Shown here in pieces: positions 26,989 to 35,483 of a DNA stretch of 64,000 nt (position 1 is the stretch's first letter; each line of letters starts with the position of its first letter). The notes beneath the pieces are model-generated. The model had not been told where the DNA came from and ran no database searches. It saw only the letters and a program-made list of their open reading frames with translations. The stretch comes from Tenacibaculum sp. Bg11-29 (GTDB taxonomy: Bacteria > Bacteroidota > Bacteroidia > Flavobacteriales > Flavobacteriaceae): NCBI RefSeq assembly GCF_002836595.1, contig NZ_PJBB01000003.1, positions 558,001-622,000 on the forward strand, written 5' to 3'. The translations under genes were made by a program, and so were the position numbers.

Positions 26989-28014
26989 CTACTTTATCAT
27001 TTCTAATTGTAGCTCTTCTTCTTTATCATTATACTTGTCTTTATCCATATAAAGATATAATCCAGGGAAGTAAGCCATACTTTGATCATCGTATAGAAAA
27101 TATAATGCAGACGTTCCTCTTAACCGTGAATCTATATCTAAACCACTACTATGCTTAAAAGTCGCTATTTTACCCTCTCCATAAAAAACTAATTCATAAT
27201 TTTTAAAGGGTTGAAATTCTTTATCTTTTATTTTAGTAATATCTAATCGTTCATTACATACTCTTTCTGTCTTTTCTTTATCCCAATATTCAGATTTAGC
27301 TTCCCTAGCAAATAGATTAAAATAAGCTTTAGCATCAGAATCTACATCTTTATTTTCAAGTATTTTTTGCTCCGATTTAAAATAACTCCATATTTTTTTT
27401 CTTAAAATAGTGGTATCTACTTTGCGCAAATCTACGCCATTGCTCCAACCTTCATTTTCGTAAGGCACCTCTGCTATAAAGGGGAATGTAAACTCATAAT
27501 AAGGCAAGCCTGCTCCAGGAAACTTGTTGGTATCAAACCCTTCGGTTGTTACTACTTTTATAATTTCTTCTGCTGCTATGTCGTAATTTTTCCAATCGGG
27601 TACTTTTATAACTTCTATACGCATAGAACTACCCCCTTTAAGCGTTTTATAGTATGGCATCTCATCACCGTAAGCTTCTTGTTCTAAATTGCCTATTGGG
27701 TACATACGTAATGTAACCGTTTGTTCTCCACTTTTTAAAATGGCTCTATTTATCTTTGTTCCCGTTGCACTTACCCCTAAATCATAATTTTCATATACAG
27801 GAAAATCATTCACGAGTACTTCGTAAGTACAATATTCTTGGTTGATGCGAAGCAAGTACATCGGCTCTTGAGGATAACCTTTTACTTGCTCTTGTATTTT
27901 TTCTATAATATTATTTGCTGTTATTTCTTTAATTTGCATAGTTTTTTTATTTTGGGCACAACTTGTTATAACAGTTGCATATACTAATAATGAAAAAATG
28001 TTTTTAAAACTCAT
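26989..28014 (-). CDS. Array A tandem lipoprotein, copy 1
   Basis: This is the first copy of the array, 341 residues, 11 nt after the 941-residue cargo candidate. Its signal peptide differs from copies 2-5 (SFKNIFSLLVYATVITSC), as expected if the array arose by repeated duplication of a downstream copy while this one kept the ancestral start. The body is the same family. Its variable segment is close to copy 4 (DVDSDAKAYFNLFAREAKS). If the array encodes immunity proteins, this copy is the best candidate for the cognate partner of the adjacent cargo. Confidence 0.8.
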   Translation of the reverse strand: MSFKNIFSLLVYATVITSCAQNKKTMQIKEITANNIIEKIQEQVKGYPQEPMYLLRINQEYCTYEVLVNDFPVYENYDLGVSATGTKINRAILKSGEQTVTLRMYPIGNLEQEAYGDEMPYYKTLKGGSSMRIEVIKVPDWKNYDIAAEEIIKVVTTEGFDTNKFPGAGLPYYEFTFPFIAEVPYENEGWSNGVDLRKVDTTILRKKIWSYFKSEQKILENKDVDSDAKAYFNLFAREAKSEYWDKEKTERVCNERLDITKIKDKEFQPFKNYELVFYGEGKIATFKHSSGLDIDSRLRGTSALYFLYDDQSMAYFPGLYLYMDKDKYNDKEEELQLEMIK

Positions 28015-28025
28015 TTTATTATCTA

Positions 28026-30851
28026 TTATTTTTTTGGTTCTTCAAATACAGGGGTTAACTCTCCTGGAATAACATAAGGAGGTATAAATGTCATCACTAC
28101 AGGCTTGTCTTTACCTTTAGCATCCTTTCCATTTGAGATTTTCTTCCCCCAACCTTTTCTTTTATCAACCTTAGTTTCAATAATTACAGTTAATTCTCCA
28201 ATTAAGCCTGTAAATATATAATTATCACGATAATGTGGCATTTTAATAATGCCTTTATTACTTAAATTTTTGGTAATTGATTGTTTTTCTTTTTCTAATA
28301 AATGAGCAACACCGCTGGTATCTACCAGCGCTTCTAGCGCGGCTACACTAGCTGTTACGGGGCTATAGGTAAAGGTTCGCTCAAAATAAAGAGAGCCTTT
28401 TATAGAACCATCTAATTTAGCATCTACACTTACATCGGCAAACTCTTGCCCTGTCCAATCTTGTAAAAAATCAGGAATATATTTGTTCATCTTACTAAAC
28501 TTCATCTCCTTTTTTAAAGTGGCATCAATTTTTATAATACCATCTATCCCTTGTTTTTTTCCAAAGGTTACTTCACTTTTATCTAAATAATGACTTACAC
28601 CATCAAAGAGGTTAAATTTTTGTGTACTTATATTGGTTTTTAGTGCGATATGGGCATCATAAAAGCCTTCAAAAGCAACAAGCATTTCTGCTTTTGCTCC
28701 AAAATGTTTTTCTACAAAACCACTAATAGTATCTTCAATTTCATTTTCAATTTTATAAGCCCCCTCTCTAATATCTCTTAAAGAATCTAAACCTATTGTC
28801 GTTTTCCCTTTTAGAGCTTTATTAGGTTTTAATTTCCCTTTTATTTTACCTCCATAATGTTTTATATCTTGCAGTGTACCAACTGTTTTATGAAATTTAT
28901 CAAAAAAACCTTTTATACCTACAACTTCTGATATATATATACCTATATCCCATTTTTTTATATCACTAATTGCAAACAATGGGGCTGCTGTAAGTATGTA
29001 TTCTTGTATAACGCTTATAGAGCCGTCTTCTTGTTTTTTATACCCTACACCATTTGCATAAGCTAACTGTGGTGGTATTATTTTTAGCCCTTTATCTTCC
29101 TGTTTATAGGTATTTACATTTAAAACTTTACCTGTTAAGCGTCGAGTAAATTTATATACTTTTTGAGCTTTTGCTAATAATACGGGTAAGTTTTTACCTC
29201 GTGTTAAAAACAATAATGCGATATCTACTAGTAGGTTTACAGCAACAGCAGCACCTACTACGCTTTTAGCAACCGAAGGATATTCGTCGGTATAACTTAA
29301 ACTTAGTGGATTCTTTCCTTCATCATCATAGTTGTAAAAAGCATGCAACCCCACTTTAAAATCTAATGATGCCCCTTTTATATAACCAAACATAATATTT
29401 CTAACAAACTCACTACCAAATAGTATATCTATTACACTTTTCACATAAGGGTTTAACTCATTTATCCAATTAATAATAGCATCTATTTCAGCGGCAAGCC
29501 CTTTATCATAAAGAGCAACTTTATTCTCTTCATAAAACAATTTATTTCCTTGCAGGTTTTCAACTACGGTTGCTCCGTATTGTTGTTCAAGACTACATTT
29601 TGCTTCTTCTGAAAGGTGTTCTCTTGGATTACCCCATTGAAAATGAAACGCCCAAGATACATCTGGAAGTAACCCAAATTTTATATATTTAGAATACCTA
29701 CATGTTTCTATTGGTAAATTTATAGGAATAGTACGTAGTGGTAATGTAATATGATTGTACTGTAATAAAAACTTCCAAAGATCATCAATATCTTGGTAAG
29801 GATATACTAAGTTAATTTCTAATTGCTCTTTAATTTGTTCTTTTGGGCTATATTCTATCTTAAATTTATCTAATTCTGTAATGTCAAAAATAGTAGATTG
29901 ATGTGTTTCTTCTTTTCCTTCTAAGCTTAATCTACATTCATCTGTTTTTAAGTTTGCTAATTCTATTTTAATTGTTCTTGAAATGCCTCCGCATAAAACC
30001 AATTTCTTTAATTTATCAGACAGCTTACTTACCGTTTGTTCTTCATCGAATATTGTAACTGGTGATTCATTTCCAATTGTTACCTCAATCTTAGTATACT
30101 TACAAGGTTCGTATGCTTGGGTAAAATATTCTTCGTTATATACTGTTATAGGCGTAAGGTTTACAGGGTATATTATATTTGCATCATTTTTTTTAAGTGG
30201 AGATACAGTAAGTAACATACCTTCTTTTTCGCCATCGAAAACTACTACTTCTTGTTCGCTACTATCTTTATAACTTACGGTGTAAAAATATTTTTTAGTT
30301 ATTTCTGTTAAATTTTCAGCGAACCATTCTACCATTTCTGTCTCTCTATTTAGTAAAATTGAAGGAAATACTTTTATGGCAGTTTCGGTATTTTCTTTAT
30401 CAAATATTTTTACAACAACTTCAATATCATATAATCCTTCTTGGTCTATAAAAATTGGTACAGGTTGCAAATTACGACACCTAGTAAACTTCCATTCACT
30501 CGCTATTATTTTAGGGTCGGAACTTAGGTTTATAACGCTGTTACCGATACTTTTTCCATTTATATTTTTAAAAACATTAATATGTATTATTGAAGGTTTT
30601 TCTTTCGTACCCGCATGTGATTTTAACACTTTTAGTTGTGCTTTTTTACCTCCGGTATAATCGTTAACATCTACACGCTTACTATTGTGTGAAATTTCCC
30701 AATAAAAATCTTTTATTTTTTCTTTTCGTAAGAAAAAACTTACACTAATATTCTTTACCTCAAACTCTAAAGTTGTTGTTTTATGAATATGTGCATTTAT
30801 AACATCATTATCTTCTATTATAGTATTATTTATCTTGGCTTCTAGATACAT
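28026..30851 (-). CDS. 941-residue unknown protein; candidate T6SS cargo effector
   Basis: I recognise no enzymatic motif. The N-terminal 350 residues look like several beta-sandwich domains (TTLEFEVKNISVSFFLRK ...). The middle (about 350-500) is mixed and includes LPDVSWAFHFQWGNPREHLS. Residues about 527-550 form one strongly hydrophobic segment (SVVGAAVAVNLLVDIALLFL). The C-terminal 390 residues are basic, with amphipathic-looking strands. There is no signal peptide, as expected for T6SS cargo. It starts 1 nt after the PAAR-like gene and is followed by the lipoprotein array, the usual effector position. The hydrophobic segment would fit a membrane-acting toxin, but this is weak inference. 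Confidence 0.65.
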   Translation of the reverse strand: MYLEAKINNTIIEDNDVINAHIHKTTTLEFEVKNISVSFFLRKEKIKDFYWEISHNSKRVDVNDYTGGKKAQLKVLKSHAGTKEKPSIIHINVFKNINGKSIGNSVINLSSDPKIIASEWKFTRCRNLQPVPIFIDQEGLYDIEVVVKIFDKENTETAIKVFPSILLNRETEMVEWFAENLTEITKKYFYTVSYKDSSEQEVVVFDGEKEGMLLTVSPLKKNDANIIYPVNLTPITVYNEEYFTQAYEPCKYTKIEVTIGNESPVTIFDEEQTVSKLSDKLKKLVLCGGISRTIKIELANLKTDECRLSLEGKEETHQSTIFDITELDKFKIEYSPKEQIKEQLEINLVYPYQDIDDLWKFLLQYNHITLPLRTIPINLPIETCRYSKYIKFGLLPDVSWAFHFQWGNPREHLSEEAKCSLEQQYGATVVENLQGNKLFYEENKVALYDKGLAAEIDAIINWINELNPYVKSVIDILFGSEFVRNIMFGYIKGASLDFKVGLHAFYNYDDEGKNPLSLSYTDEYPSVAKSVVGAAVAVNLLVDIALLFLTRGKNLPVLLAKAQKVYKFTRRLTGKVLNVNTYKQEDKGLKIIPPQLAYANGVGYKKQEDGSISVIQEYILTAAPLFAISDIKKWDIGIYISEVVGIKGFFDKFHKTVGTLQDIKHYGGKIKGKLKPNKALKGKTTIGLDSLRDIREGAYKIENEIEDTISGFVEKHFGAKAEMLVAFEGFYDAHIALKTNISTQKFNLFDGVSHYLDKSEVTFGKKQGIDGIIKIDATLKKEMKFSKMNKYIPDFLQDWTGQEFADVSVDAKLDGSIKGSLYFERTFTYSPVTASVAALEALVDTSGVAHLLEKEKQSITKNLSNKGIIKMPHYRDNYIFTGLIGELTVIIETKVDKRKGWGKKISNGKDAKGKDKPVVMTFIPPYVIPGELTPVFEEPKK

Positions 30852-30852
30852 A

Positions 30853-31335
30853 TTAGTTGGCTTTAAATTCTATTTTAGTTTCAACTTTATTAGTCATAGG
30901 CGTTAACGGATTTAATTGTGCCAATGTATCTTCATCAGTATTCTCTATATTTTGTTGTGTTACTTCGGCTATTTGCCCGTGATCTGTAATCTCTACACAT
31001 GGAGATCCTGCAATAGCGCAAGTTGCCATACTATCTTCTAATAACGGGTTTCCTCCATTTTCATCTAATGCAACGTCTTCGTAAAAACCTGTCCATTCTG
31101 TAATAATGGGCTGGCATGGTTTATAGCCCGATGGAGTGGGTTGTAGTTTACAACTACCAAAAGTATTTTTTTCAAACGGTTGCCCAATTTCTTTATTCGT
31201 AGCTAGTAATTTATTACTCATGCTACTATCGTTTATATAGTGCTTACTTTGTGTGCTTACTAATAACTTATCGGGCGCAGTTCCTTGCATGCATTTGCAA
31301 GCTGCTTCATGGCATACTAAATGTTTTTCACTCAT
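30853..31335 (-). CDS. PAAR-like protein (DUF4280)
   Basis: PAAR-like proteins sharpen the VgrG spike and connect effectors to it. The 160-residue protein begins MSEKHLVCHEAACKCMQGTA and carries conserved cysteines and Pro-rich turns (FGSCKLQPTPSGYKPCQP, SMATCAIAGSPC), the form of DUF4280 proteins of Bacteroidota. The ending is an acidic tail. It lies between the LysM gene (10-nt gap) and the 941-residue cargo candidate (1-nt gap), a coupled arrangement that points to it as the carrier of that cargo. Confidence 0.85.
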   Translation of the reverse strand: MSEKHLVCHEAACKCMQGTAPDKLLVSTQSKHYINDSSMSNKLLATNKEIGQPFEKNTFGSCKLQPTPSGYKPCQPIITEWTGFYEDVALDENGGNPLLEDSMATCAIAGSPCVEITDHGQIAEVTQQNIENTDEDTLAQLNPLTPMTNKVETKIEFKAN

Positions 31336-31345
31336 AGCAATATGA

Positions 31346-32425
31346 TTAGGTTAAATGATAGGCTTCTATCGTTATTTTTTTATCTAGTTTTTTATTTACA
31401 AGTAACGTAATACTTCCTACAATACTTTTAATAACATGTGTGGTATTACAAAGTTCATAGGTAATATCTAATTCGCCTTCTAATGGCGTAGATTTGTAAT
31501 AAGGAGTATCTTTGTTTTCTTCAATATCTTTACTAGATCGAAGATCGCTTACCGTACCTTTTTGATACACAACAATGTTATTATTTGCATTTAAATAAGG
31601 GTTTATTGATTGTTTTATTTGGTATTGTATACCATCTATAAAAGGATATAAGGGCACTTTAATTGTGTTTTTTATTTCTAATTTAGAGAAATAAACATTA
31701 TAAAGTCCCGAAAAATAAAGTTTAAAAAAGAAGTCTCTTTTTATGGCCTTCTCTATGGCAATACGGTTTTTATAAGCACTATCTACATTTTTAATTTGCT
31801 GCGCCGCAATGGGTGATTTAAAATAACGTTGTGTTTTTGCTTTTACTTTTTGCCAACGTTTAAAAACTTCAGGCTGGTTAAATACTCCAGAAAACTGACC
31901 GCTTCTATAAGCTTTTACAGCTATAGGGTATAATGGTTTTCCTAAGGCTTCTGCTAAATTTTCGGCAAGCATATTAGGCTCTTTATAATCTAAATATACG
32001 TTGCTTTTAGATAGTACAAGGTCATATACATATTCAAACTCATCGGTGCATTCTATGCCAGTAGTGTAGTGAAATCTTTTCTTTTCTTTTTTTGTAACTA
32101 AATTAATTACAACACCATACCTATGGTTAAGTACTGTAAAATCACACAACAAATGATTCTGACTAGCTAATTGTATTGGTTTTTCTTTTGTAATATGTAA
32201 ATTTTCATTGCCTTTATTAGTTACTGCGTAAGGTAAAAAAAGCTCTAAAACATAACTAGGTATAGCTCCTGCATATGGTATACGGTTGGTTAAACTTGCG
32301 TGTTTGTTATGAAATGTACGGATAGCATTTATTTGCAAACCAAATTTTGCTGCTACTATTTCTAAGGTTTCATTTTCCTTTAAAATATAAATTTTATATA
32401 CTAATTTAGTATCTGAAAGATTCAT
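31346..32425 (-). CDS. LysM-domain protein of the T6SS cargo module
   Basis: The 359-residue protein opens with a LysM domain (about residues 8-55: YKIYILKENETLEIVAAKFG ... AIRTFHNKH). The remainder is unassigned, Lys/Tyr-rich and predominantly alpha/beta, with no signal peptide. LysM proteins directly before DUF4280 genes are common in Bacteroidota T6SS cargo loci, where the LysM part may help load or hold cargo on the spike rather than bind secreted peptidoglycan. It is the first gene of the LysM-PAAR-cargo set, 63 nt after array B. Confidence 0.75.
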   Translation of the reverse strand: MNLSDTKLVYKIYILKENETLEIVAAKFGLQINAIRTFHNKHASLTNRIPYAGAIPSYVLELFLPYAVTNKGNENLHITKEKPIQLASQNHLLCDFTVLNHRYGVVINLVTKKEKKRFHYTTGIECTDEFEYVYDLVLSKSNVYLDYKEPNMLAENLAEALGKPLYPIAVKAYRSGQFSGVFNQPEVFKRWQKVKAKTQRYFKSPIAAQQIKNVDSAYKNRIAIEKAIKRDFFFKLYFSGLYNVYFSKLEIKNTIKVPLYPFIDGIQYQIKQSINPYLNANNNIVVYQKGTVSDLRSSKDIEENKDTPYYKSTPLEGELDITYELCNTTHVIKSIVGSITLLVNKKLDKKITIEAYHLT

Positions 32426-32488
32426 TTGTTATTATTCTTTTCATATTTATTTTATTTAAAGCTCTTCTTTTTTTAATTCATATAGTTT

Positions 32489-33076
32489 TTAATGCGCTTC
32501 ATGCCATTTATCTTCAATTTCTAGAGGAGTATCCATCATAAATTTCCCTTGGCTTTCCCAATAAGGTTGCTGTATCTCAGGGTAAGATTTAACCTTCATA
32601 TAAGTATCTCCTAAAGTTACTTGGTGTTTTACGCCTTTATAAAGTAATAACACATATCTTATCTGCATTTCTTTCCACACATTCTGCCTAACTACCGTGC
32701 AATCTTTTTGATTAACACCTTCTGCTTTTAACAACTTAAATAAATAGGTTATGGGCAACACTTTTTTTTCTTTATTCGCATGCCATTTTGTAATATTTCT
32801 ATATATATCACTATCTTTTTTATTAATCATATAAAACAAATCTGCTTTATATTTTTTTTCTATAATATCCCATTCTTTTCTATATATTTTAGAAGGTAAA
32901 TTATATAAGGAATATCCATTTTTTCTAGGTACATCATTAGAATGTCTATAAGGAGCCTCTTTTTTTACTTTTTCCATTGTAAAATCTTCTTCCCCTATCA
33001 AATATGGTGGTTCTTCGGGGTAGCTAGCACAACTAAGTATGCTTGTTGTGAATAGTAAAAACAGTATTTTTTTCAT
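32489..33076 (-). CDS. Array B tandem lipoprotein, copy 6 (beta subtype, in frame)
   Basis: This 195-residue lipoprotein has the signal peptide MKKILFLLFTTSILSC and mature start ASYPEEPPYLIGEEDFTM. The second half carries the beta-subtype signature CTVVRQNVWKEMQIRYVLLL. The TA tract (32800-32808) is only 9 nt here, two codons shorter than in the 15-nt copies and in frame (DSDIYRNITKW). No known domain. It ends with YWESQGKFMMDTPLEIEDKW. A periplasmic immunity role is inferred from the island. Confidence 0.8.
   Translation of the reverse strand: MKKILFLLFTTSILSCASYPEEPPYLIGEEDFTMEKVKKEAPYRHSNDVPRKNGYSLYNLPSKIYRKEWDIIEKKYKADLFYMINKKDSDIYRNITKWHANKEKKVLPITYLFKLLKAEGVNQKDCTVVRQNVWKEMQIRYVLLLYKGVKHQVTLGDTYMKVKSYPEIQQPYWESQGKFMMDTPLEIEDKWHEAH
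32800..32808 (-). repeat. TA tract in array B copy 6 (9 nt, ON)
   Basis: Uninterrupted alternating T/A, six bases shorter than in the 15-nt copies, so the frame is kept. Confidence 0.9.
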
Positions 33077-33078
33077 TT

Positions 33079-33684
33079 TTAATAGTTATGACGATTTTCC
33101 TCAATCCATTTATCTCTAATTTCTTTAGGGGTATCCATCATAAATTGCCCTTGAGTTTCCCAATAAGGCTGCTGCACTTTCGGGTAAGAAGTAATATCAA
33201 CGGTATTAGGCATTAACCGTATACCGTGTTTTACCCCTTTATAGAGCAATAATACATGCCTTATATTTAATTTTTTTGATGCTACATTTGCCAATACCGT
33301 ATAATCTTCTTTGGCAACACCCTCTGCTTTTAGCAACTTAAATAAATAAGCTATGGGCAATATTTTTTTTTCTTTATTTGTGTGCCATTTTGTAATACTC
33401 CTATATACATATATATCGCTTCCTTTTTTATTTATAATATAAAATAATTGTGCTTTATATTTTTTTTCAATAATGTCCCATTCTTTTCTAAAAATTTCAG
33501 AAGGTAAATTATACACTGCATAATTATTTTCTACTGATAAATCATTAGGGTTTTTATAAGGAGCTACCTTTTTAATATGCTTCATTGTAAAACCTTCTTC
33601 GCCTACTAAATAAGGTGGCTCTTCTGGGTAGCTAGCACACCCAAGCATGCTTATTGCCAATAGTAAAAACAGTATTTTTTTCAT
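33079..33684 (-). CDS. Array B tandem lipoprotein, copy 5 (alpha subtype, in frame)
   Basis: This protein of about 201 residues starts at the second ATG (MKKILFLLLAISMLGC). An earlier ATG at 33699 lies within the end of copy 4 and would add only MKRIK. It has the alpha-subtype signature YTVLANVASKKLNIRHVLLL and ends IEENRHNY, like copy 1. The TA tract is 15 nt but interrupted by a C (IYVYRS), which should stabilise it against slippage. Confidence 0.8.
   Translation of the reverse strand: MKKILFLLLAISMLGCASYPEEPPYLVGEEGFTMKHIKKVAPYKNPNDLSVENNYAVYNLPSEIFRKEWDIIEKKYKAQLFYIINKKGSDIYVYRSITKWHTNKEKKILPIAYLFKLLKAEGVAKEDYTVLANVASKKLNIRHVLLLYKGVKHGIRLMPNTVDITSYPKVQQPYWETQGQFMMDTPKEIRDKWIEENRHNY
33412..33426 (-). 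repeat. TA tract in array B copy 5 (15 nt, interrupted, ON)
   Basis: T/A alternation with one C at 33418; in frame. Confidence 0.85.
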
Positions 33685-33685
33685 T

Positions 33686-34287
33686 TTAATGCGCTTCATG
33701 CCATTTATCTACAAATTCTTTAGGAGTATCCATCATAAATTGCCCTTGGCTTTCCCAATAAGGTTGCTGTACTTTTGGGTATGAAAAAACCCTTATATAA
33801 GTATCTCCTAAGCTTACTAGGTGCTTTACACCTTTGTAAAGCAATAACACATATCTTATCTGCATTTCTTTCCACACATTCTGCCTAATTATGGTGCAAT
33901 CTTCTTTGGCAACACCTTCTGCTTTTAACAACTTAAATAAATAAGCTATGGGCAATACTTTTTTTTCTTTATTTCCATGCCATTTTTCAATACGCCTATA
34001 TATATATCACCTCCTTCTTTATTTATAAAATAAAATAAGTCCGCTTTATATTTTTCTTCAATAATATCCCACTTTTCACTTTCTATTAGATTACTTACTT
34101 TAGAAGGTATATTGTACAGCGAATATCCATTTTTTCTAGGTACATTACTAGAATGCCTATAAGGAGCTACCTTTTTAATATGCTTCATTGTAAAACCTTC
34201 TTCGCCTATTAAATAAGGTGGTTCTTCTGGGTAGCTAACACAACTAAGTATACTTGTTGTGAGTAGTAAAAACAGTATTTTTTTCAT
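33686..34287 (-). pseudogene. Array B tandem lipoprotein, copy 4 (beta subtype, frameshifted at the TA tract)
   Basis: The start (MKKILFLLLTTSILSC) and first half are intact to DIYI. There the TA tract (33997-34007) is 11 nt instead of 15 and the frame shifts (DIYIGVLKNG, then stop). The correct frame resumes downstream with LPIAYLFKLLKAEGVAKEDC and runs undamaged to the end (FVDKWHEAH). The two halves are otherwise intact, so a change of tract length alone would restore the gene. I therefore read it as a switched-OFF copy rather than a dead one. Confidence 0.8.
33997..34007 (-). repeat. TA tract in array B copy 4 (11 nt, OFF)
   Basis: Four bases shorter than the 15-nt in-frame tract, giving a frameshift. 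Confidence 0.9.
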
Positions 34288-34288
34288 T

Positions 34289-34882
34289 TTAATGCGCTTC
34301 ATGCCATTTATCTCTAATTTCTTGAGGAGTATCCATCATAAATTTTCCTTGGCTTTCCCAATAAGTTTGCTGCGCTTTGGGGTAAGATTTAATATCAACG
34401 GTATTAGGCATTAACCGTATATTATGTTTTACCCCTTTATAGAGCAATAATACATGCCTTATATTTAATTTTTTTGATGCTACATTTGCCAATACCGTAT
34501 AATCTTCTTTGGCAACACCCTCTGCTTTTAACAACTTAAATAAATAAGCTATGGGCAATATTTTTTTTTCTTTATTTGTGTGCCATTTTGTAATACGCCT
34601 ATATATATATATATCGTTGCCTTTTTTATTTATAATGTAAAATAGTTGTGCTTTATATTTTTCTTGAATAATATCCCATTGTTTTCTGTATATTTCAGAA
34701 GGTAAATTATACATAGCATAATCATTTTCTACTGATGAATCATTAGGATTTTTATAAGGAGCTTCTTTTTCAACTTTTTCTATTGTAAAATCTTCTTCAC
34801 CAACTAAATAAGGTGGCTCTTCTGGGTAACTAGCACACCTAAGCATGCTTATTGCTAATAGTAAAAACAGTATTTTTTTCAT
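34289..34882 (-). CDS. Array B tandem lipoprotein, copy 3 (alpha subtype, in frame; altered lipobox)
   Basis: This protein of about 197 residues has the alpha signature YTVLANVASKKLNIRHVLLL and a 15-nt TA tract in frame (DIYIYRR). The start at 34882 is preferred to 34897, which overlaps copy 2. The signal peptide ends SMLRC: Arg occupies the -1 position, where lipoprotein signal peptidase expects Gly, Ala or Ser, so lipidation may fail in this copy. The last residues (WHEAH) are of beta type, which suggests gene conversion with a neighbour. Confidence 0.8.
   Translation of the reverse strand: MKKILFLLLAISMLRCASYPEEPPYLVGEEDFTIEKVEKEAPYKNPNDSSVENDYAMYNLPSEIYRKQWDIIQEKYKAQLFYIINKKGNDIYIYRRITKWHTNKEKKILPIAYLFKLLKAEGVAKEDYTVLANVASKKLNIRHVLLLYKGVKHNIRLMPNTVDIKSYPKAQQTYWESQGKFMMDTPQEIRDKWHEAH
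34600..34614 (-). repeat. TA tract in array B copy 3 (15 nt, ON)
   Basis: Uninterrupted, in frame. Confidence 0.9.
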
Positions 34883-34883
34883 T

Positions 34884-35481
34884 TTAATGCGCTTCATGCC
34901 ATTTATCTACAAATTCTTTAGGAGTATCCATCATAAATTGCCCTTGGCTTTCCCAATAAGGTTGCTGTACTTTTGGGTATGAAAAAACCCTTATATAAGT
35001 ATCTCCTAAGCTTACTAGGTGCTTTACACCTTTGTAAAGCAATAACACATATCTTATCTGCATTTCTTTCCACACATTCTGCCTAATTATGGTGCAATCT
35101 TCTTTGGCAACACCTTCTGCTTTTAACAACTTAAATAAATAAGCTATGGGCAATACTTTTTTTTCTTTATTTCCATGCCATTTTTCAATACGCCTATATA
35201 TATATATATATATCACCTCCTTCTTTATTTATGAAATAAAATAAGTCCGCTTTATATTTTTTTTCAATAATATCCCATTGTTTTCTATATATTTTAGAAG
35301 GCATATTGTACAGCGAATACCCATTTTCTCTTGGTACGTTACTAGAATGCCTATAAGGAGTCGCCTTTTTAACATACTCCATTGTAAATCCTTCTTCCCC
35401 TATCAAATATGGTGGTTCTTCTGGGTAGCCAGTACAACTAAGTATACTTGTTGTGAGTAGTAAAAACAGTGTTTTTTTCAT
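34884..35481 (-). pseudogene. Array B tandem lipoprotein, copy 2 (beta subtype, frameshifted at the TA tract)
   Basis: The first half is intact from the signal peptide (MKKTLFLLLTTSILSC) to GGDIYIYI, where it stops because the TA tract (35195-35213) is 19 nt, four more than the in-frame length. The second half continues intact in the shifted frame (RRIEKWHGNKEKKVLPIAYL ... FVDKWHEAH) and is nearly identical to copy 4, including the beta signature RQNVWKEMQIRYVLLL. As in copy 4, no other lesion is visible, so loss of two TA units would restore it. Confidence 0.8.
35195..35213 (-). repeat. TA tract in array B copy 2 (19 nt, OFF)
   Basis: The longest tract of the set, 9.5 TA units, giving a frameshift. 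Confidence 0.9.
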
Positions 35482-35483
35482 TT

